A DNA stretch of 38,535 nt from Erysipelotrichaceae bacterium (GTDB lineage: Bacteria > Bacillota_I > Bacilli_A > RFN20 > CAG-449). Numbering within the stretch: the stretch's first letter is position 1; each line of letters begins with the position of its first letter. The translations under genes and the position numbers were made by a program. The notes beneath the pieces were generated by a model. It made no database searches. It worked only from the letters and a program-made list of their open reading frames with translations, and was not told the DNA's origin. Where the stretch lies: positions 1 to 38,535 of the forward strand of contig SVBA01000017.1 in NCBI GenBank assembly GCA_015059095.1. Direction: 5' to 3'. This document shows, in pieces, positions 6,650-15,685 of this stretch.

Positions 6650-7315
6650 TTACTCACCAAATAGTACCTTTACTGCATCTAATAAAGGTAGCACAACAAT
6701 TTCTTTATCGTTAGATAAAAACTTTAATAAACTTTCTATCTTTTCCCAATCATTCTTCATTTCAAATTCATAAGAATGTCCTGCAATTACAAATAAAGAA
6801 TTATTTAAATTATTCTTTTTAAAATCTTCTAATTTTTCATAAATATCTTCATCATCATACAAAGCATTAATTGGTAAATGATATCGATCCTTAGGCATAT
6901 ATTCATTTGATAAATACGAATATCTAATATATTTTAAGTTAATATTATCTTTTACAGTTTGAATATTGTCTTCCGTTTGGTCATGAAAAGGAAACGCAAA
7001 ACCTTCTATTTTACATCCAAATATCTTATTCAAATTACGGATATCTTCTTTTACTTGTCTTATTACTTCTTCTTTAGATAAAGAAGAAAAATATGGATGA
7101 GTTAAAGAATGAGAAGCAACTTCATGACCATTATAATACTCTTTAACTTCATTTAATCTTAGTCTTTTAATTGGATGATCACCATAATACCAAACAAAAT
7201 CTTCTAATCCAGAGTTAAGATTCAAACTTGCTTTTAATTTATATTTATTTAATAGTTCAATAAATTGTAGATCATATATAGTCCCATCATCGAAGCTCAA
7301 ACTTACTATCTTCAT
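6650..7315 (-). CDS. polysaccharide deacetylase family (NodB-like) protein, no signal peptide
   Basis: 221 residues. NodB signatures are present: SFDDG (D9, D10) for catalytic base and metal, SHSLTHP (H69, H73) for metal, and GFAFPFHDQTE in place of the usual FAYPYG. A GHS motif near residue 178 may correspond to the last family motif. Relatives remove acetyl groups from sugars such as GlcNAc in peptidoglycan, chitin or exopolysaccharide. This copy lacks a signal peptide or membrane helix, so a cytoplasmic carbohydrate substrate is more likely than cell wall. It is divergent from the lipoprotein gene at 7412. Confidence 0.78.
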   Translation of the reverse strand: MKIVSLSFDDGTIYDLQFIELLNKYKLKASLNLNSGLEDFVWYYGDHPIKRLRLNEVKEYYNGHEVASHSLTHPYFSSLSKEEVIRQVKEDIRNLNKIFGCKIEGFAFPFHDQTEDNIQTVKDNINLKYIRYSYLSNEYMPKDRYHLPINALYDDEDIYEKLEDFKKNNLNNSLFVIAGHSYEFEMKNDWEKIESLLKFLSNDKEIVVLPLLDAVKVLFGE

Positions 7316-7377
7316 AATTAAAGTCTCCTATAATTCCTAATAACTTAACAATATTTTACTATCATTTACTAAAAATA

Positions 7378-7386
7378 TGATATAAT
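7378..7386 (+). promoter_or_regulatory. extended -10 promoter for lipoprotein gene
   Basis: TG at 7378-7379 followed by a perfect TATAAT (7381-7386) gives an extended -10. The -35 is weak. It is about 25 nt upstream of the ATG at 7412. Confidence 0.5.
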
Positions 7387-7411
7387 AATTTTTAGTTTTG
7401 GAGGTAGTCCT

Positions 7412-7966
7412 ATGAAAAATAAAAAACTATTACTATCTTTAGTTTCATTGATTGGATTAACAAGTTGTGGAGGTATCGCATCTCATAACACTTTTTTTGC
7501 TGCTAGTTATTTAGAAAACTTAAACTTATTTAATATGCCTACTATAGAAGTAGATAATACTAGATTATACGATGGAACTCATCTTTACTATACAACTACA
7601 CAAGTAGAATTTGATAATTACGCTTCTAAAGTATTTACTTATTTAATAGAAAGAGAAACGATGAAATATGTTTTATATAAAGGAGAAGCAAGATCGGATT
7701 TACTAGATTCTACTTATAATCGATACAATGTGTACGCTTCTGAAAATATTAATGATTATAAGATTGATAATGGATATTATTTTATTTTTTCATATACAGA
7801 TTTAAATAATGATACTTCTTTACAAATGGCTTTCTCTATCACATTAGAATATTATAATGAATCCTCAACCAATGAATTATTTGAAGAAGATTTCACATAT
7901 AATGCATTAATGAAAATAGAAGGCATCGATAAGCCACACTATTATTTCTACACCATAAATGATTAA
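7412..7966 (+). CDS. predicted lipoprotein of unknown function
   Basis: 184 residues. A signal sequence (MKNKKLLLSLVSLIGLTSCG) ends in a lipobox with Cys19, so the mature protein should be lipid-anchored on the outer face of the membrane. The rest is rich in Tyr, Asn and Thr and looks beta-structured; I recognise no family. GGAGG lies 8-12 nt before the ATG. It is a single-gene unit with its own promoter and a terminator at 8023. Confidence 0.72.
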   Translation: MKNKKLLLSLVSLIGLTSCGGIASHNTFFAASYLENLNLFNMPTIEVDNTRLYDGTHLYYTTTQVEFDNYASKVFTYLIERETMKYVLYKGEARSDLLDSTYNRYNVYASENINDYKIDNGYYFIFSYTDLNNDTSLQMAFSITLEYYNESSTNELFEEDFTYNALMKIEGIDKPHYYFYTIND

Positions 7967-8022
7967 TAGTTTTATTACAAATAAAAAGTTTTGTAAATAA
8001 AAAATATAAATCACAGATAATT

Positions 8023-8044
8023 AAGACCTTTAGGTCTTTTTTTC
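8023..8044 (+). terminator. intrinsic terminator
   Basis: AAGACCT (8023-8029) pairs with AGGTCTT (8032-8038), followed by a run of T. It ends the lipoprotein transcript before the next promoter. Confidence 0.8.
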
Positions 8045-8056
8045 TTACTTTTTTAG

Positions 8057-8085
8057 TTAACATTTAGTGAAATATTCTCTATAAT
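8057..8085 (+). promoter_or_regulatory. strong sigma-A promoter of the M28 peptidase
   Basis: -35 TTAACA (8057-8062), a 17-nt spacer and -10 TATAAT (8080-8085), 27 nt upstream of the start codon. Confidence 0.75.
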
Positions 8086-8112
8086 ATAGACTATATAAAG
8101 GAGAAATTATAT

Positions 8113-9387
8113 ATGTATAATACAAAAAGAGCTTTTTCGTTATTAGAAAAAATTAGTTTTGTTAGAACTGGAGGTTCATTAGAAGAACTAAAAGCTGCTA
8201 ACATCTTAAAAGAAGAAATTGAAAAAACAGGAACAAAAGCATGGTTAGAAGAATTCCCTGTTGATCATTCAGAAGTTAAACTTGTTAAATTTGAAGTTAC
8301 TGAACCATATCAAAAAGAATACGAATGTGTTGCTGTTAAAATGACAGGCAATACACCTATTGAAGGAATCGAAGCTGAAGTAGTCTATGTACAAGACGTT
8401 GATGAATGCTTATCTAGAAATTTAGAAGGTAAAATCGTTTTAATTAATGGTAGAATGATTCATAAACATTACAAAAAGATTATCGAAAAGAAACCTGCAG
8501 CATTTATCTCATTTGCAGGTTCAGTATATGATGAATTAGATAAATCAGATTTAGATGTTTATCCATTAAGAGAAAAACAATATGAAATGGGTAAAATTCC
8601 TGGCATTGGAGTAAGAGCAATCGTCGCTCAAGATTTAGTTTTAAATCACGCTTCTAAAGCAAGAATTACTTTAATTCAAGAAGAAGGAAAGCGCAATTCT
8701 AGAAACGTAGTATGTGAAATTAAAGGTACAACTTATCCAGAAGAAATTATCGCAATCACTGCTCACTATGACTCTGTTCCATTCTCAAATGGTGCTTACG
8801 ACAATGCTTCAGGTTCAGTAGGTATTATGGAATTATTCCATCACTTCAATGAAAATAAACCTGCTAGAACATTACGCTTTGTATGGTGTGGTTCTGAAGA
8901 AATGGGCTTACTTGGTTCAAGAGCTTATGTAGCAGCTCATGAAGAAGAATTAAAAAATTATGTTTATAACTTAAATATTGATATGATTGGTGTAATTTTA
9001 GGCAAAGAAATTGCTTGTTCAACAGCAGATAATTCGTTAGTGTCATATATTGATTATGTTGGTAAAGAAGTTGGTATTAGTGTTGCATCATATCAAGGAG
9101 TATACTCTTCTGACTCTACTCCATTTGCAGATAAAGGTATTCCTGCTACTTCATTCTGTAGAGCAGCTGCTCAAGGAGGAGCACAAATCCACTCTCGTAA
9201 AGACGTACTAGACCACATGTCACACGAAGCATTTGATCCTTCATTAAAACTAATAACTGCTGTTGCAGATCGTTTAGTAAATGCTCATACATTCCCAGTT
9301 AATAGAAATATTCCAGATAATATGAAACTTGAATTAGATTACTACAATCTAAGAAAAGAAAGACCAGGACCTTCTGGAAGATTCTAG
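8113..9387 (+). CDS. M28 family zinc aminopeptidase with PA-like inserted domain
   Basis: 424 residues. The dizinc site is readable: H218 (TAHYDS), D230 (GAYDNASG), E262/E263 (GSEEMGLLGS), D290 (NIDMIG) and H360 (QIHSRKD). Residues about 80-190 resemble a protease-associated domain inserted before the catalytic core, as in many M28B/Y-type aminopeptidases. It should cleave N-terminal residues from peptides. Unlike many relatives it has no signal peptide, so it probably recycles peptides in the cytoplasm. It is a single-gene unit with a strong promoter and a terminator shared with topB. Confidence 0.88.
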   Translation: MYNTKRAFSLLEKISFVRTGGSLEELKAANILKEEIEKTGTKAWLEEFPVDHSEVKLVKFEVTEPYQKEYECVAVKMTGNTPIEGIEAEVVYVQDVDECLSRNLEGKIVLINGRMIHKHYKKIIEKKPAAFISFAGSVYDELDKSDLDVYPLREKQYEMGKIPGIGVRAIVAQDLVLNHASKARITLIQEEGKRNSRNVVCEIKGTTYPEEIIAITAHYDSVPFSNGAYDNASGSVGIMELFHHFNENKPARTLRFVWCGSEEMGLLGSRAYVAAHEEELKNYVYNLNIDMIGVILGKEIACSTADNSLVSYIDYVGKEVGISVASYQGVYSSDSTPFADKGIPATSFCRAAAQGGAQIHSRKDVLDHMSHEAFDPSLKLITAVADRLVNAHTFPVNRNIPDNMKLELDYYNLRKERPGPSGRF

Positions 9388-9391
9388 TCGA

Positions 9392-9425
9392 AAAAATCCT
9401 TCATTAATTTGAAGGATTTTTATTT
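9392..9425. terminator. bidirectional terminator between M28 peptidase and topB
   Basis: AAAAATCCTTC (9392-9402) pairs with GAAGGATTTTT (9411-9421), with U runs in both directions. The last codons of topB and its stop (9404-9406) lie inside it. Confidence 0.8.
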
Positions 9426-11572
9426 TGCTCATTATTTGGAAATTCAAACTTAAATGCTACATATTTATTAGAGAAGTCTGCAACTAACGTTGCATTATAT
9501 GTTTTACCAGTCTTTTTAGAAACAAGATTTTCAAATTCTACTTTTCCTTTAGTAAATATTTGTTTAGCAAGAGTCTTAGTTAGTTTCTTTTCTAAAGATT
9601 CAAACAATTTATTATTTTTAAATAAAGATAATCCACATCCAGAATTACAACATCTATATCCTAGTTCAGTAACCTCAATAAAGTTTCCACACTTAGGACA
9701 TTTACATAATTGATTTTCTTTTGCCACTTCAAATATTCTAGGAGGTCTACCAACTTCAAAAGTCTCCATTTTATGCGAAAAAACCTCATCAATTTCTTTT
9801 TTCGCTACATTTAGAGAATCTTCAACACTTATTTCGTTACGATAAACTTTCTTTAAAGAACGACCTATCTCTGCTGTCTTTTCTTTAGGCATCATAATAT
9901 GCAATTTATCTAATGTCTCGACATAATATTTACCCATTGGTTGAAGATAGTAAACGTTATCTTTTAATAAAATATAACTGGAATTAATCGCATTTTCAAT
10001 AATAGAAGATCTAGTTGCTTCCGTACCTAATTCGATACCTTCAAACATTGCTTTTAATTCTTCTAAATCATCTTCTTCTGATTCTTCATCTTTTTTATCT
10101 TCTATTTCTTTTAAATTATCTTTAAAAGGATTCTTTAAAAAATTATTAAAAGTCTCAACAGTATAATGTTTTGGAGGATTAGTTTCCTTCTCTTGAGGAA
10201 CAAAGTTGATATTTACTTCATCACCAATTTTTAAATTTGGAAGAACTTTATCTTTCTTTTCTCGATCTTCAAAAACTGTCCACCCTTTATTTAATACTAC
10301 ATCACCAGTTAATTTAAATTGTTCCTCTTCGCCTAAATCAATATCAATAGTAGATCTAGATACTATTAAATCTTGATTAGAGAATACTGCAAAGAAACGA
10401 TGAACAATCGTTTGATAAACTTGATATTCTTTTTCACTTAATTCTGATTTTTTAGGAATCTTATAAGTAGGAGTTAATGCAGAGTGAGATTCAATTTTGG
10501 AATCATCAAATATTGCTTTACTATCTTTAAATCGTAAATCAACTCCTAAATTTTTAAAATTATTGACAATTTCTTTAAATTTTCCCTTTTCATTTTCTGC
10601 TAGATGTTGGGCAGGAGTTCTAGGATAAGACACATATCCTTTTTCATACAAGTCTTGAACAATCTTTAAAGACTCATCTAAACTCATTTTATACTTTTTA
10701 CCTAATTCACCTTGTAATTTACTTAATGAATATAGTTTACCTGGAGAAATAGTTTTCTTTTCGCTTGTTACATTAGTAACAATCGCCTTTAAAGAATTCA
10801 TTCTACTAGCTTCTTCTTTAGCCTTATTTAATTCATCAAATTCAAATTCTTTTTTAGAAGTTAATTCAACTACTTCACCATTAGTTAGTTCTTTAGAAGT
10901 TAAGACATAATACTTTCTTGGTACAAAGTTAGTAATTGCCATATCTCTTTTATATATAGCTTGAACAATAGGTGCAATAACTCTACCTACTCTTAATAAT
11001 TGATTATTCGCTTTTAAAGTAGCATATCTAGATAAGTTAATACCATACAACCAATCAATATAAGTTCTCGCTAATCCTTCATTAGCCAAATTATCATAAT
11101 ACGAATCATCTCTCATAATTTTCAATTCTTCTTGAATTGTTTTAGGAGTTTGATCTGGCATCCATAATCTTTTAATAGGAATATCTTTTTTTAATGCATA
11201 CTTAATAACAAGACGAACAATAATTTCCCCTTCTCTATCACTATCACCCGCATTTACTATGCAAGAACAATCTTCCCTATTAATTAAAGATCTTATAATT
11301 TTAAATTGATTAATTATTCCTTCATCTCTTTGAAGCCCAAACTTAAATTCTTCTGGATAAAAAGGTAAATTATCTAAAGTCCATTTAACTTTTTCTTCAG
11401 GAGGTAAACCTTCATATTGTTCAATATCATAAAGTCTAAAAAGATGTCCAAAAGCAAAAGTAACAATGTAATCTTTATTTTCAAAATAACCATTGTTTCT
11501 TTTCATTTTTGGATCAATTGCATCTGCAATGTTTTTTGCTAGACTTGGTTTTTCTGCGATTATTACTATCAT
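9404..11572 (-). CDS. topB: DNA topoisomerase III (type IA)
   Basis: 722 residues. The TOPRIM domain carries VNAGDSDREGE (about 107-116), and the catalytic tyrosine is Y316 in GYVSYPRTPAQHL. An acidic insert lies near residues 490-510. A C-terminal four-Cys zinc finger (CKCPKCG ... CCNSGCG) is followed by a basic tail. It relaxes and decatenates single-stranded or gapped DNA, resolving replication and recombination intermediates. It is adjacent to gltX on the same strand but separated from it by a terminator (11591-11610). Confidence 0.95.
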   Translation of the reverse strand: MIVIIAEKPSLAKNIADAIDPKMKRNNGYFENKDYIVTFAFGHLFRLYDIEQYEGLPPEEKVKWTLDNLPFYPEEFKFGLQRDEGIINQFKIIRSLINREDCSCIVNAGDSDREGEIIVRLVIKYALKKDIPIKRLWMPDQTPKTIQEELKIMRDDSYYDNLANEGLARTYIDWLYGINLSRYATLKANNQLLRVGRVIAPIVQAIYKRDMAITNFVPRKYYVLTSKELTNGEVVELTSKKEFEFDELNKAKEEASRMNSLKAIVTNVTSEKKTISPGKLYSLSKLQGELGKKYKMSLDESLKIVQDLYEKGYVSYPRTPAQHLAENEKGKFKEIVNNFKNLGVDLRFKDSKAIFDDSKIESHSALTPTYKIPKKSELSEKEYQVYQTIVHRFFAVFSNQDLIVSRSTIDIDLGEEEQFKLTGDVVLNKGWTVFEDREKKDKVLPNLKIGDEVNINFVPQEKETNPPKHYTVETFNNFLKNPFKDNLKEIEDKKDEESEEDDLEELKAMFEGIELGTEATRSSIIENAINSSYILLKDNVYYLQPMGKYYVETLDKLHIMMPKEKTAEIGRSLKKVYRNEISVEDSLNVAKKEIDEVFSHKMETFEVGRPPRIFEVAKENQLCKCPKCGNFIEVTELGYRCCNSGCGLSLFKNNKLFESLEKKLTKTLAKQIFTKGKVEFENLVSKKTGKTYNATLVADFSNKYVAFKFEFPNNEQNKNPSN

Positions 11573-11590
11573 AATTCACCTATAAAAATA

Positions 11591-11610
11591 AAAGAGGTTT
11601 TCACCTCTTT
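11591..11610 (-). terminator. intrinsic terminator after gltX
   Basis: AAAGAGGT (11591-11598) pairs with ACCTCTTT (11603-11610) around a 4-nt loop, with UUUUAUUUUU following on the minus strand. Confidence 0.75.
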
Positions 11611-11617
11611 CATTATA

Positions 11618-13279
11618 CTATAATTTTGAAATTGCAACAGCAATTCTTTCTTTAATTTTATCTTCTTTTAAAATATTTAAAACATAGTAGATATTTGGAG
11701 ATTGTTTAGAAGAAGTTAAGGCAATTCTTACCATTTCTGCTACATCACCAACATGGCCTAAATATAATTCTTTATTTTTCTTATAAATTTTATTATTTTC
11801 TGCAAAATTATGTCTAGTACCTAGTACTTTTAAATTATTAAACCAATCTTGTTCAGGAATTTCATAATTTAAAGTAGAAGCAAAATCATTTAAAACATCC
11901 TTAATTACTTCTTTGTCCATAGAAGGATTCCAAGGTAATTCTTCATTCATTTTTTCTAAATAATATTCATCATAGAAAAATTTCACTTTTTCAAGAATAT
12001 CTGAGCATTTTTCGTAATCTTTACGAGGATTTTCTTTGTCTTTTTCAATATTCATAATTTGAGCAAAATAATCTTCATCTCTTAGAATTAAACTATATAA
12101 TTCTTCATTATATTCTTTAGCCCATTCCTTAACAAAATCTTTCATTTCAGGGCCTTTATATTTACCTAATAGTTCTTTTGAGAAATATTTTAATTTATCA
12201 ATATCAAATAACGCTCCATCAAGACTCATCTTACTAAATGAGAACTTAAAATCATCTAAAGTTAAATCTTTATTTTCAATTTGCCATTCTTCAAAATTAG
12301 AGTTTGCAATAGTAAATAAATATTGTTTAAAAGCATATACAGGATAACCATCTTGTAAGAAGAAAGAACAAGCAGCTTCATTATCTTTTCGTTTAGATAA
12401 TTTTCTTCTAGTACCATTATCCATTTTCATAATTACAGGAAGATGAGCATATCTAGGCGCAGTCCATCCCATAGTTTCAAATAATTCTAAATGAATTGGT
12501 AAAGATGGTAACCATTCTTCCCCTCTAGAAACTACAGTAGTTCTCATGAAATGATCATCAACTAAATGAGCAAAATGATATGTTGGTAAACCATCAGATT
12601 TATAGATTACGATATCTTGATCATTTTGAGACAATTCTAAATCTCCTCTAACTAAATCTGTTACTCTAACTTTATTTTCATGATTACCATTAGATTTAAA
12701 TCTAATGACATATGGTTTTCCATTTTTAATATTTTCGATTTGTTCTTCTAAAGATAGTTTTCTACATATAGCATAGTCTCCATAATAACCAGGAGTAACT
12801 TTATTTGCTTCTTGTTCTTTTCTTAATGCGTCTAAATCATCTCTAGAACAAAAACAAGGATACGCTCTACCATTTTCTAAAAGATGTTTAATAACTACTT
12901 TATAAATGTCTGCTCTTTTCGATTGGATGTAAGGACCATATTTACCTTCTTCGTGATCTCCAAAATAACCTTCATCATTAACTACACCAAATACTTTCAT
13001 TTGGTCTAGTAATTCTTTACCAGAGCCTTGAATTTCTCTTTTTGTATCAGTGTCTTCAAGTCTAATGAAGAAAACACCACCAGATTGTTTTGCTACCTTT
13101 TGAGTAACCATTGCAGTAAATAAACTACCTGTGTGTAAAAATCCTGTTGGAGAAGGTGCAAATCTAGTTACTTCCGCTCCTTCAGGTAAATCTCTTTTTG
13201 GATATTTCTTTTCTAAATCTTCAACTGTTTCTTTAATATCAGGGAAGATTAAATTTGCTAATTCTTGTAATGTTGCCAT
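11618..13279 (-). CDS. gltX: glutamyl-tRNA synthetase
   Basis: 553 residues, longer than most bacterial GluRS because of an N-terminal extension of about 35 residues before the class I core. The HIGH-type motif is SPTGFLHTGSLF (about 43-54) and the KMSKS-type motif is KLSKR (293-297). It charges tRNA-Glu with glutamate; a tRNA-Glu gene lies 5 kb away. In bacteria without GlnRS it may also charge tRNA-Gln for GatCAB, but that cannot be judged here. The YitT-family gene ends 12 nt upstream, so they probably share an mRNA. The SD AAAGGAG is well placed. Confidence 0.93.
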   Translation of the reverse strand: MATLQELANLIFPDIKETVEDLEKKYPKRDLPEGAEVTRFAPSPTGFLHTGSLFTAMVTQKVAKQSGGVFFIRLEDTDTKREIQGSGKELLDQMKVFGVVNDEGYFGDHEEGKYGPYIQSKRADIYKVVIKHLLENGRAYPCFCSRDDLDALRKEQEANKVTPGYYGDYAICRKLSLEEQIENIKNGKPYVIRFKSNGNHENKVRVTDLVRGDLELSQNDQDIVIYKSDGLPTYHFAHLVDDHFMRTTVVSRGEEWLPSLPIHLELFETMGWTAPRYAHLPVIMKMDNGTRRKLSKRKDNEAACSFFLQDGYPVYAFKQYLFTIANSNFEEWQIENKDLTLDDFKFSFSKMSLDGALFDIDKLKYFSKELLGKYKGPEMKDFVKEWAKEYNEELYSLILRDEDYFAQIMNIEKDKENPRKDYEKCSDILEKVKFFYDEYYLEKMNEELPWNPSMDKEVIKDVLNDFASTLNYEIPEQDWFNNLKVLGTRHNFAENNKIYKKNKELYLGHVGDVAEMVRIALTSSKQSPNIYYVLNILKEDKIKERIAVAISKL

Positions 13280-13291
13280 AAATTCTCCTTT

Positions 13292-14311
13292 CTATTTATG
13301 TGGTGCAATATAGAATCTACCATTTAAAGAGTTAACTTTAGTAGAAACTATAAATGCATTTGGATCTATTTCATGTACAATCTTTGTACATCTTTTTACT
13401 TCATTTGTGGATAAAACAATATAAATTATCAATTTATCTTGTTTAGAATATGCTCCCTTACCTTGAACAATAGTTGCACTATGAGGAAAATAAGAAATTA
13501 ACATATCTGGAATTTGTTCATTCGAAGTAATAATTTGTAATGATTCTTTTTTATTTCTAATAACTAAAGAATCAGTAACAGTAGAAGAAACAAAGAAATA
13601 AACAAAACTATACAAAGCCATAGTTAAGAAAGATAAATTTCCTACTCCAATAAATGTTAGTATCGCATAAACAACAACAATTCCAGTATTGACAGTCATC
13701 GATATTTTGCCAATAGATGAATTAGTATTCTTTTCTGTCATATAAACAGAAATAATATCAATACCTCCTGCTGAATGTCCATGAATAATTGCTAGAGATG
13801 CTGAAACACCAGTCAATACACCTGAGAACACTGCTCTACCAAACATTTGTAGTTCAACGCCATAACTATTTTCATAATAGATGCTACATATACTTTCAGG
13901 AATAGTATTCGCAAATACAAAATATAAACTAATATTTATTACAGAGAAAATAGCAAATTTTTTACCAATCTTACGATATGCTAAGATTAATAATGGTATA
14001 TTAACTATTACATAGAAAGCAGATTGAATAATGTAACCAATTGAAGAGTTGCCAATTTGTTCATCAACAGGAACACCAACTAACTCTGCAATTTTTTGAA
14101 TAATTTGTGATACCCCGGAAGCTCCACCTGTAACAATCGCATTTTGTCCTTCGAACAAAGGAGCAACAAACGCCCTAAAATTATAAGCATAAATAAAACT
14201 AGACGTTGCCGCTATAATAAGAGTAAAAATACACTCACAAATATTTCTAAATAATGGATGATCATAGAAGTAATCTTCTATCGCCTTATAAATTTGTTTT
14301 AATTTCTTCAT
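13292..14311 (-). CDS. YitT family membrane protein with C-terminal DUF2179 domain
   Basis: 339 residues. An N-terminal amphipathic stretch is followed by five or six membrane helices (about 25-250), including SAGGIDIISVYMTEK. A soluble C-terminal ferredoxin-like DUF2179 domain (about 260-339) contains IIVHEIDPNAFIVS-like spacing (KIVHEIDPNAFIVSTK). YitT proteins are widespread in Firmicutes; the transported substrate is unsettled. It is first gene of a unit with gltX. A GAGG-type SD lies about 10 nt before the ATG. Confidence 0.88.
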   Translation of the reverse strand: MKKLKQIYKAIEDYFYDHPLFRNICECIFTLIIAATSSFIYAYNFRAFVAPLFEGQNAIVTGGASGVSQIIQKIAELVGVPVDEQIGNSSIGYIIQSAFYVIVNIPLLILAYRKIGKKFAIFSVINISLYFVFANTIPESICSIYYENSYGVELQMFGRAVFSGVLTGVSASLAIIHGHSAGGIDIISVYMTEKNTNSSIGKISMTVNTGIVVVYAILTFIGVGNLSFLTMALYSFVYFFVSSTVTDSLVIRNKKESLQIITSNEQIPDMLISYFPHSATIVQGKGAYSKQDKLIIYIVLSTNEVKRCTKIVHEIDPNAFIVSTKVNSLNGRFYIAPHK

Positions 14312-14467
14312 AAAAATATAACCTCGAAATCACTAATTATTTTATCATTTACGCCAAATAAATCTAGATTTAATTTGCATATTTCTAAAATAATTAAAAA
14401 TATATCCTTTTAGGATACATTTTATCAAACATTTTGAACAGTTTTTTCTAAAAACATAAATTGTTTA

Positions 14468-14496
14468 TTGAAAATAAAAATATATAGTGGTAAGAT
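14468..14496 (+). promoter_or_regulatory. sigma-A-like promoter of the anchored thioredoxin-like gene
   Basis: -35 TTGAAA (14468-14473), a 17-nt spacer and -10 TAAGAT (14491-14496), 45 nt before the ATG. The divergent region 14312-14467 otherwise holds only a short inverted repeat (TATCCT/AGGATA near 14406-14420). Confidence 0.5.
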
Positions 14497-14541
14497 AATA
14501 ACGCTATTTAAGAAATAGGAATACAAAAAACGGAGGAAATT

Positions 14542-15327
14542 ATGGATAAATTTTTCATCGCTATCGGTAGATTTTTCAAAAAAATTTGGGAATGGATCAA
14601 ATCAACTGCATGGGTCCAACCTTTATTAATCGTTGCAGTCATCTTTGGTATTATCTTCTCTATTAATCCAATCGCTGATGCAATCAAAGAAGCAGTAGAA
14701 GCTGATGACACTGGTGAATTCTATGAAGAACACAATGTAAAATATAACGAATTATACGTTCAATTACCTGATCAAAGTCCAAAATATTATAAAGACGTTG
14801 AAAACGGTAAAAAAATCTTAACTGAAAATTCAGGTACTGTTATCGTAATTTATTTAGATTCAGGCGTAAGCGCTGGTATTGAAAACGAAATCGCTGCATT
14901 CTATAAAAATATCGAAAAAACAGAAACTAAATTCTATATTGTAGACTTTGCTTCTGAAGAAAACTCTAACTCTACATGGAACGAAGACGAAAAAGAATAT
15001 AGTGCAGATGCTGGTAAAGTATATTACAATCACTTATTAGACGAAATCTATTCTGCTTACAATGATGACGCTTGGAGAGGCGACTACAATGAAGCATTTG
15101 AAAACGAATATGGTTATTCTGTATTATACAATGGTTTAGATTCATTTGAAACAAATGAAACTTCTCCAGATCTAGCAGCAAACGACTTAACATTACCTTT
15201 AGCTGTCAAATACGAAAACGGTAAAATTGCTGATATGAGATTTGGTACTTGGACATCTTACTCAAAAACAATTACAAAATCTAACAACGAAATTTTACAA
15301 GACATGTGGAAAGGCGTTTCTAAATAA
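14542..15327 (+). CDS. membrane-anchored protein with a thioredoxin-like domain lacking CXXC
   Basis: 261 residues. One membrane helix (about 25-45) with a basic, aromatic N-terminus inside is followed by an acidic extracytoplasmic domain. GTVIVIYLDSGVSAGIENEI (about 98-117) and LPLAVKYENGKIADMRFG near the C-terminus resemble the first strand-helix and the TPTLVFFKNGK strand of thioredoxin folds. The active-site CXXC position reads DSGVSAG, so no redox activity is expected. The role is unknown. GGAGG lies 7 nt before the ATG. Codon use appears polished (many GAA, AAC, GCT), suggesting good expression. Confidence 0.6.
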   Translation: MDKFFIAIGRFFKKIWEWIKSTAWVQPLLIVAVIFGIIFSINPIADAIKEAVEADDTGEFYEEHNVKYNELYVQLPDQSPKYYKDVENGKKILTENSGTVIVIYLDSGVSAGIENEIAAFYKNIEKTETKFYIVDFASEENSNSTWNEDEKEYSADAGKVYYNHLLDEIYSAYNDDAWRGDYNEAFENEYGYSVLYNGLDSFETNETSPDLAANDLTLPLAVKYENGKIADMRFGTWTSYSKTITKSNNEILQDMWKGVSK

Positions 15328-15341
15328 TTAATTAGCAAACT

Positions 15342-15366
15342 AAAAGAACCTCGGCGAGGTTCTTTT
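15342..15366. terminator. bidirectional terminator
   Basis: AAAAGAACCTC (15342-15352) pairs with GAGGTTCTTTT (15356-15366) around a 3-nt loop, flanked by T and A runs. It serves both the upstream plus-strand gene and the convergent CotD-like gene. Confidence 0.85.
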
Positions 15367-15367
15367 T

Positions 15368-15607
15368 TTATCTTTGAATGTTATTTGGTTGAGTACCTGT
15401 ATGACACATATTCTCTTCTGTTTGAGAGAAAGTATGATAATATACTGGTCTAGGAACATAATGGTTAATGATTCTTGTATTATGTGGAACTACAATTGGT
15501 TGCTCAACATAATAGCAGCGATTACAAACACATTCTTGGACTGGCATAACTATCACTTGACATTTACAAGGTGCACCATAATTACAACACTTATTTTGAT
15601 AATTCAT
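15368..15607 (-). CDS. CotD-like spore coat protein
   Basis: 79 residues. The N-terminal half has Cys pairs (C7, C8, C14, C16, C26, C28, C31), and the second half reads PIVVPHNTRIINHYVPRPVY followed by YHTFSQTEEN. That tail matches the repeating His/Tyr/Pro pattern of the inner spore coat protein CotD family (VPH...NHxH...YYPHTES). Such proteins are cross-linked into the spore coat. The frame runs 16 codons further upstream, but only the ATG at 15605-15607 has an SD (GGAGG at 15612-15617). A CATATATTA element (15629-15637 on the minus strand) matches the mother-cell sigma -10 pattern CATANNNTA. Confidence 0.6.
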   Translation of the reverse strand: MNYQNKCCNYGAPCKCQVIVMPVQECVCNRCYYVEQPIVVPHNTRIINHYVPRPVYYHTFSQTEENMCHTGTQPNNIQR

Positions 15608-15628
15608 AAATAACCTCCAATAACACTT

Positions 15629-15637
15629 TAATATATG
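15629..15637 (-). promoter_or_regulatory. possible mother-cell sigma (E/K-like) -10 element
   Basis: CATATATTA on the minus strand fits CATANNNTA and lies 21 nt before the CotD-like start, leaving a leader of about 15 nt. I see no clear -35, so this is tentative. Confidence 0.3.
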
Positions 15638-15685
15638 CAATATTTTTTTCTTCATAAAGATTAATGCCTAGAAATATCTTTTACT

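Noticed and set aside
14401-14422. TATCCT/AGGATA repeat upstream of the YitT gene as a terminator
   Set aside because: The stem is only 6 bp and the gene order is divergent, so there is no transcript for it to end; left as an unexplained short repeat.
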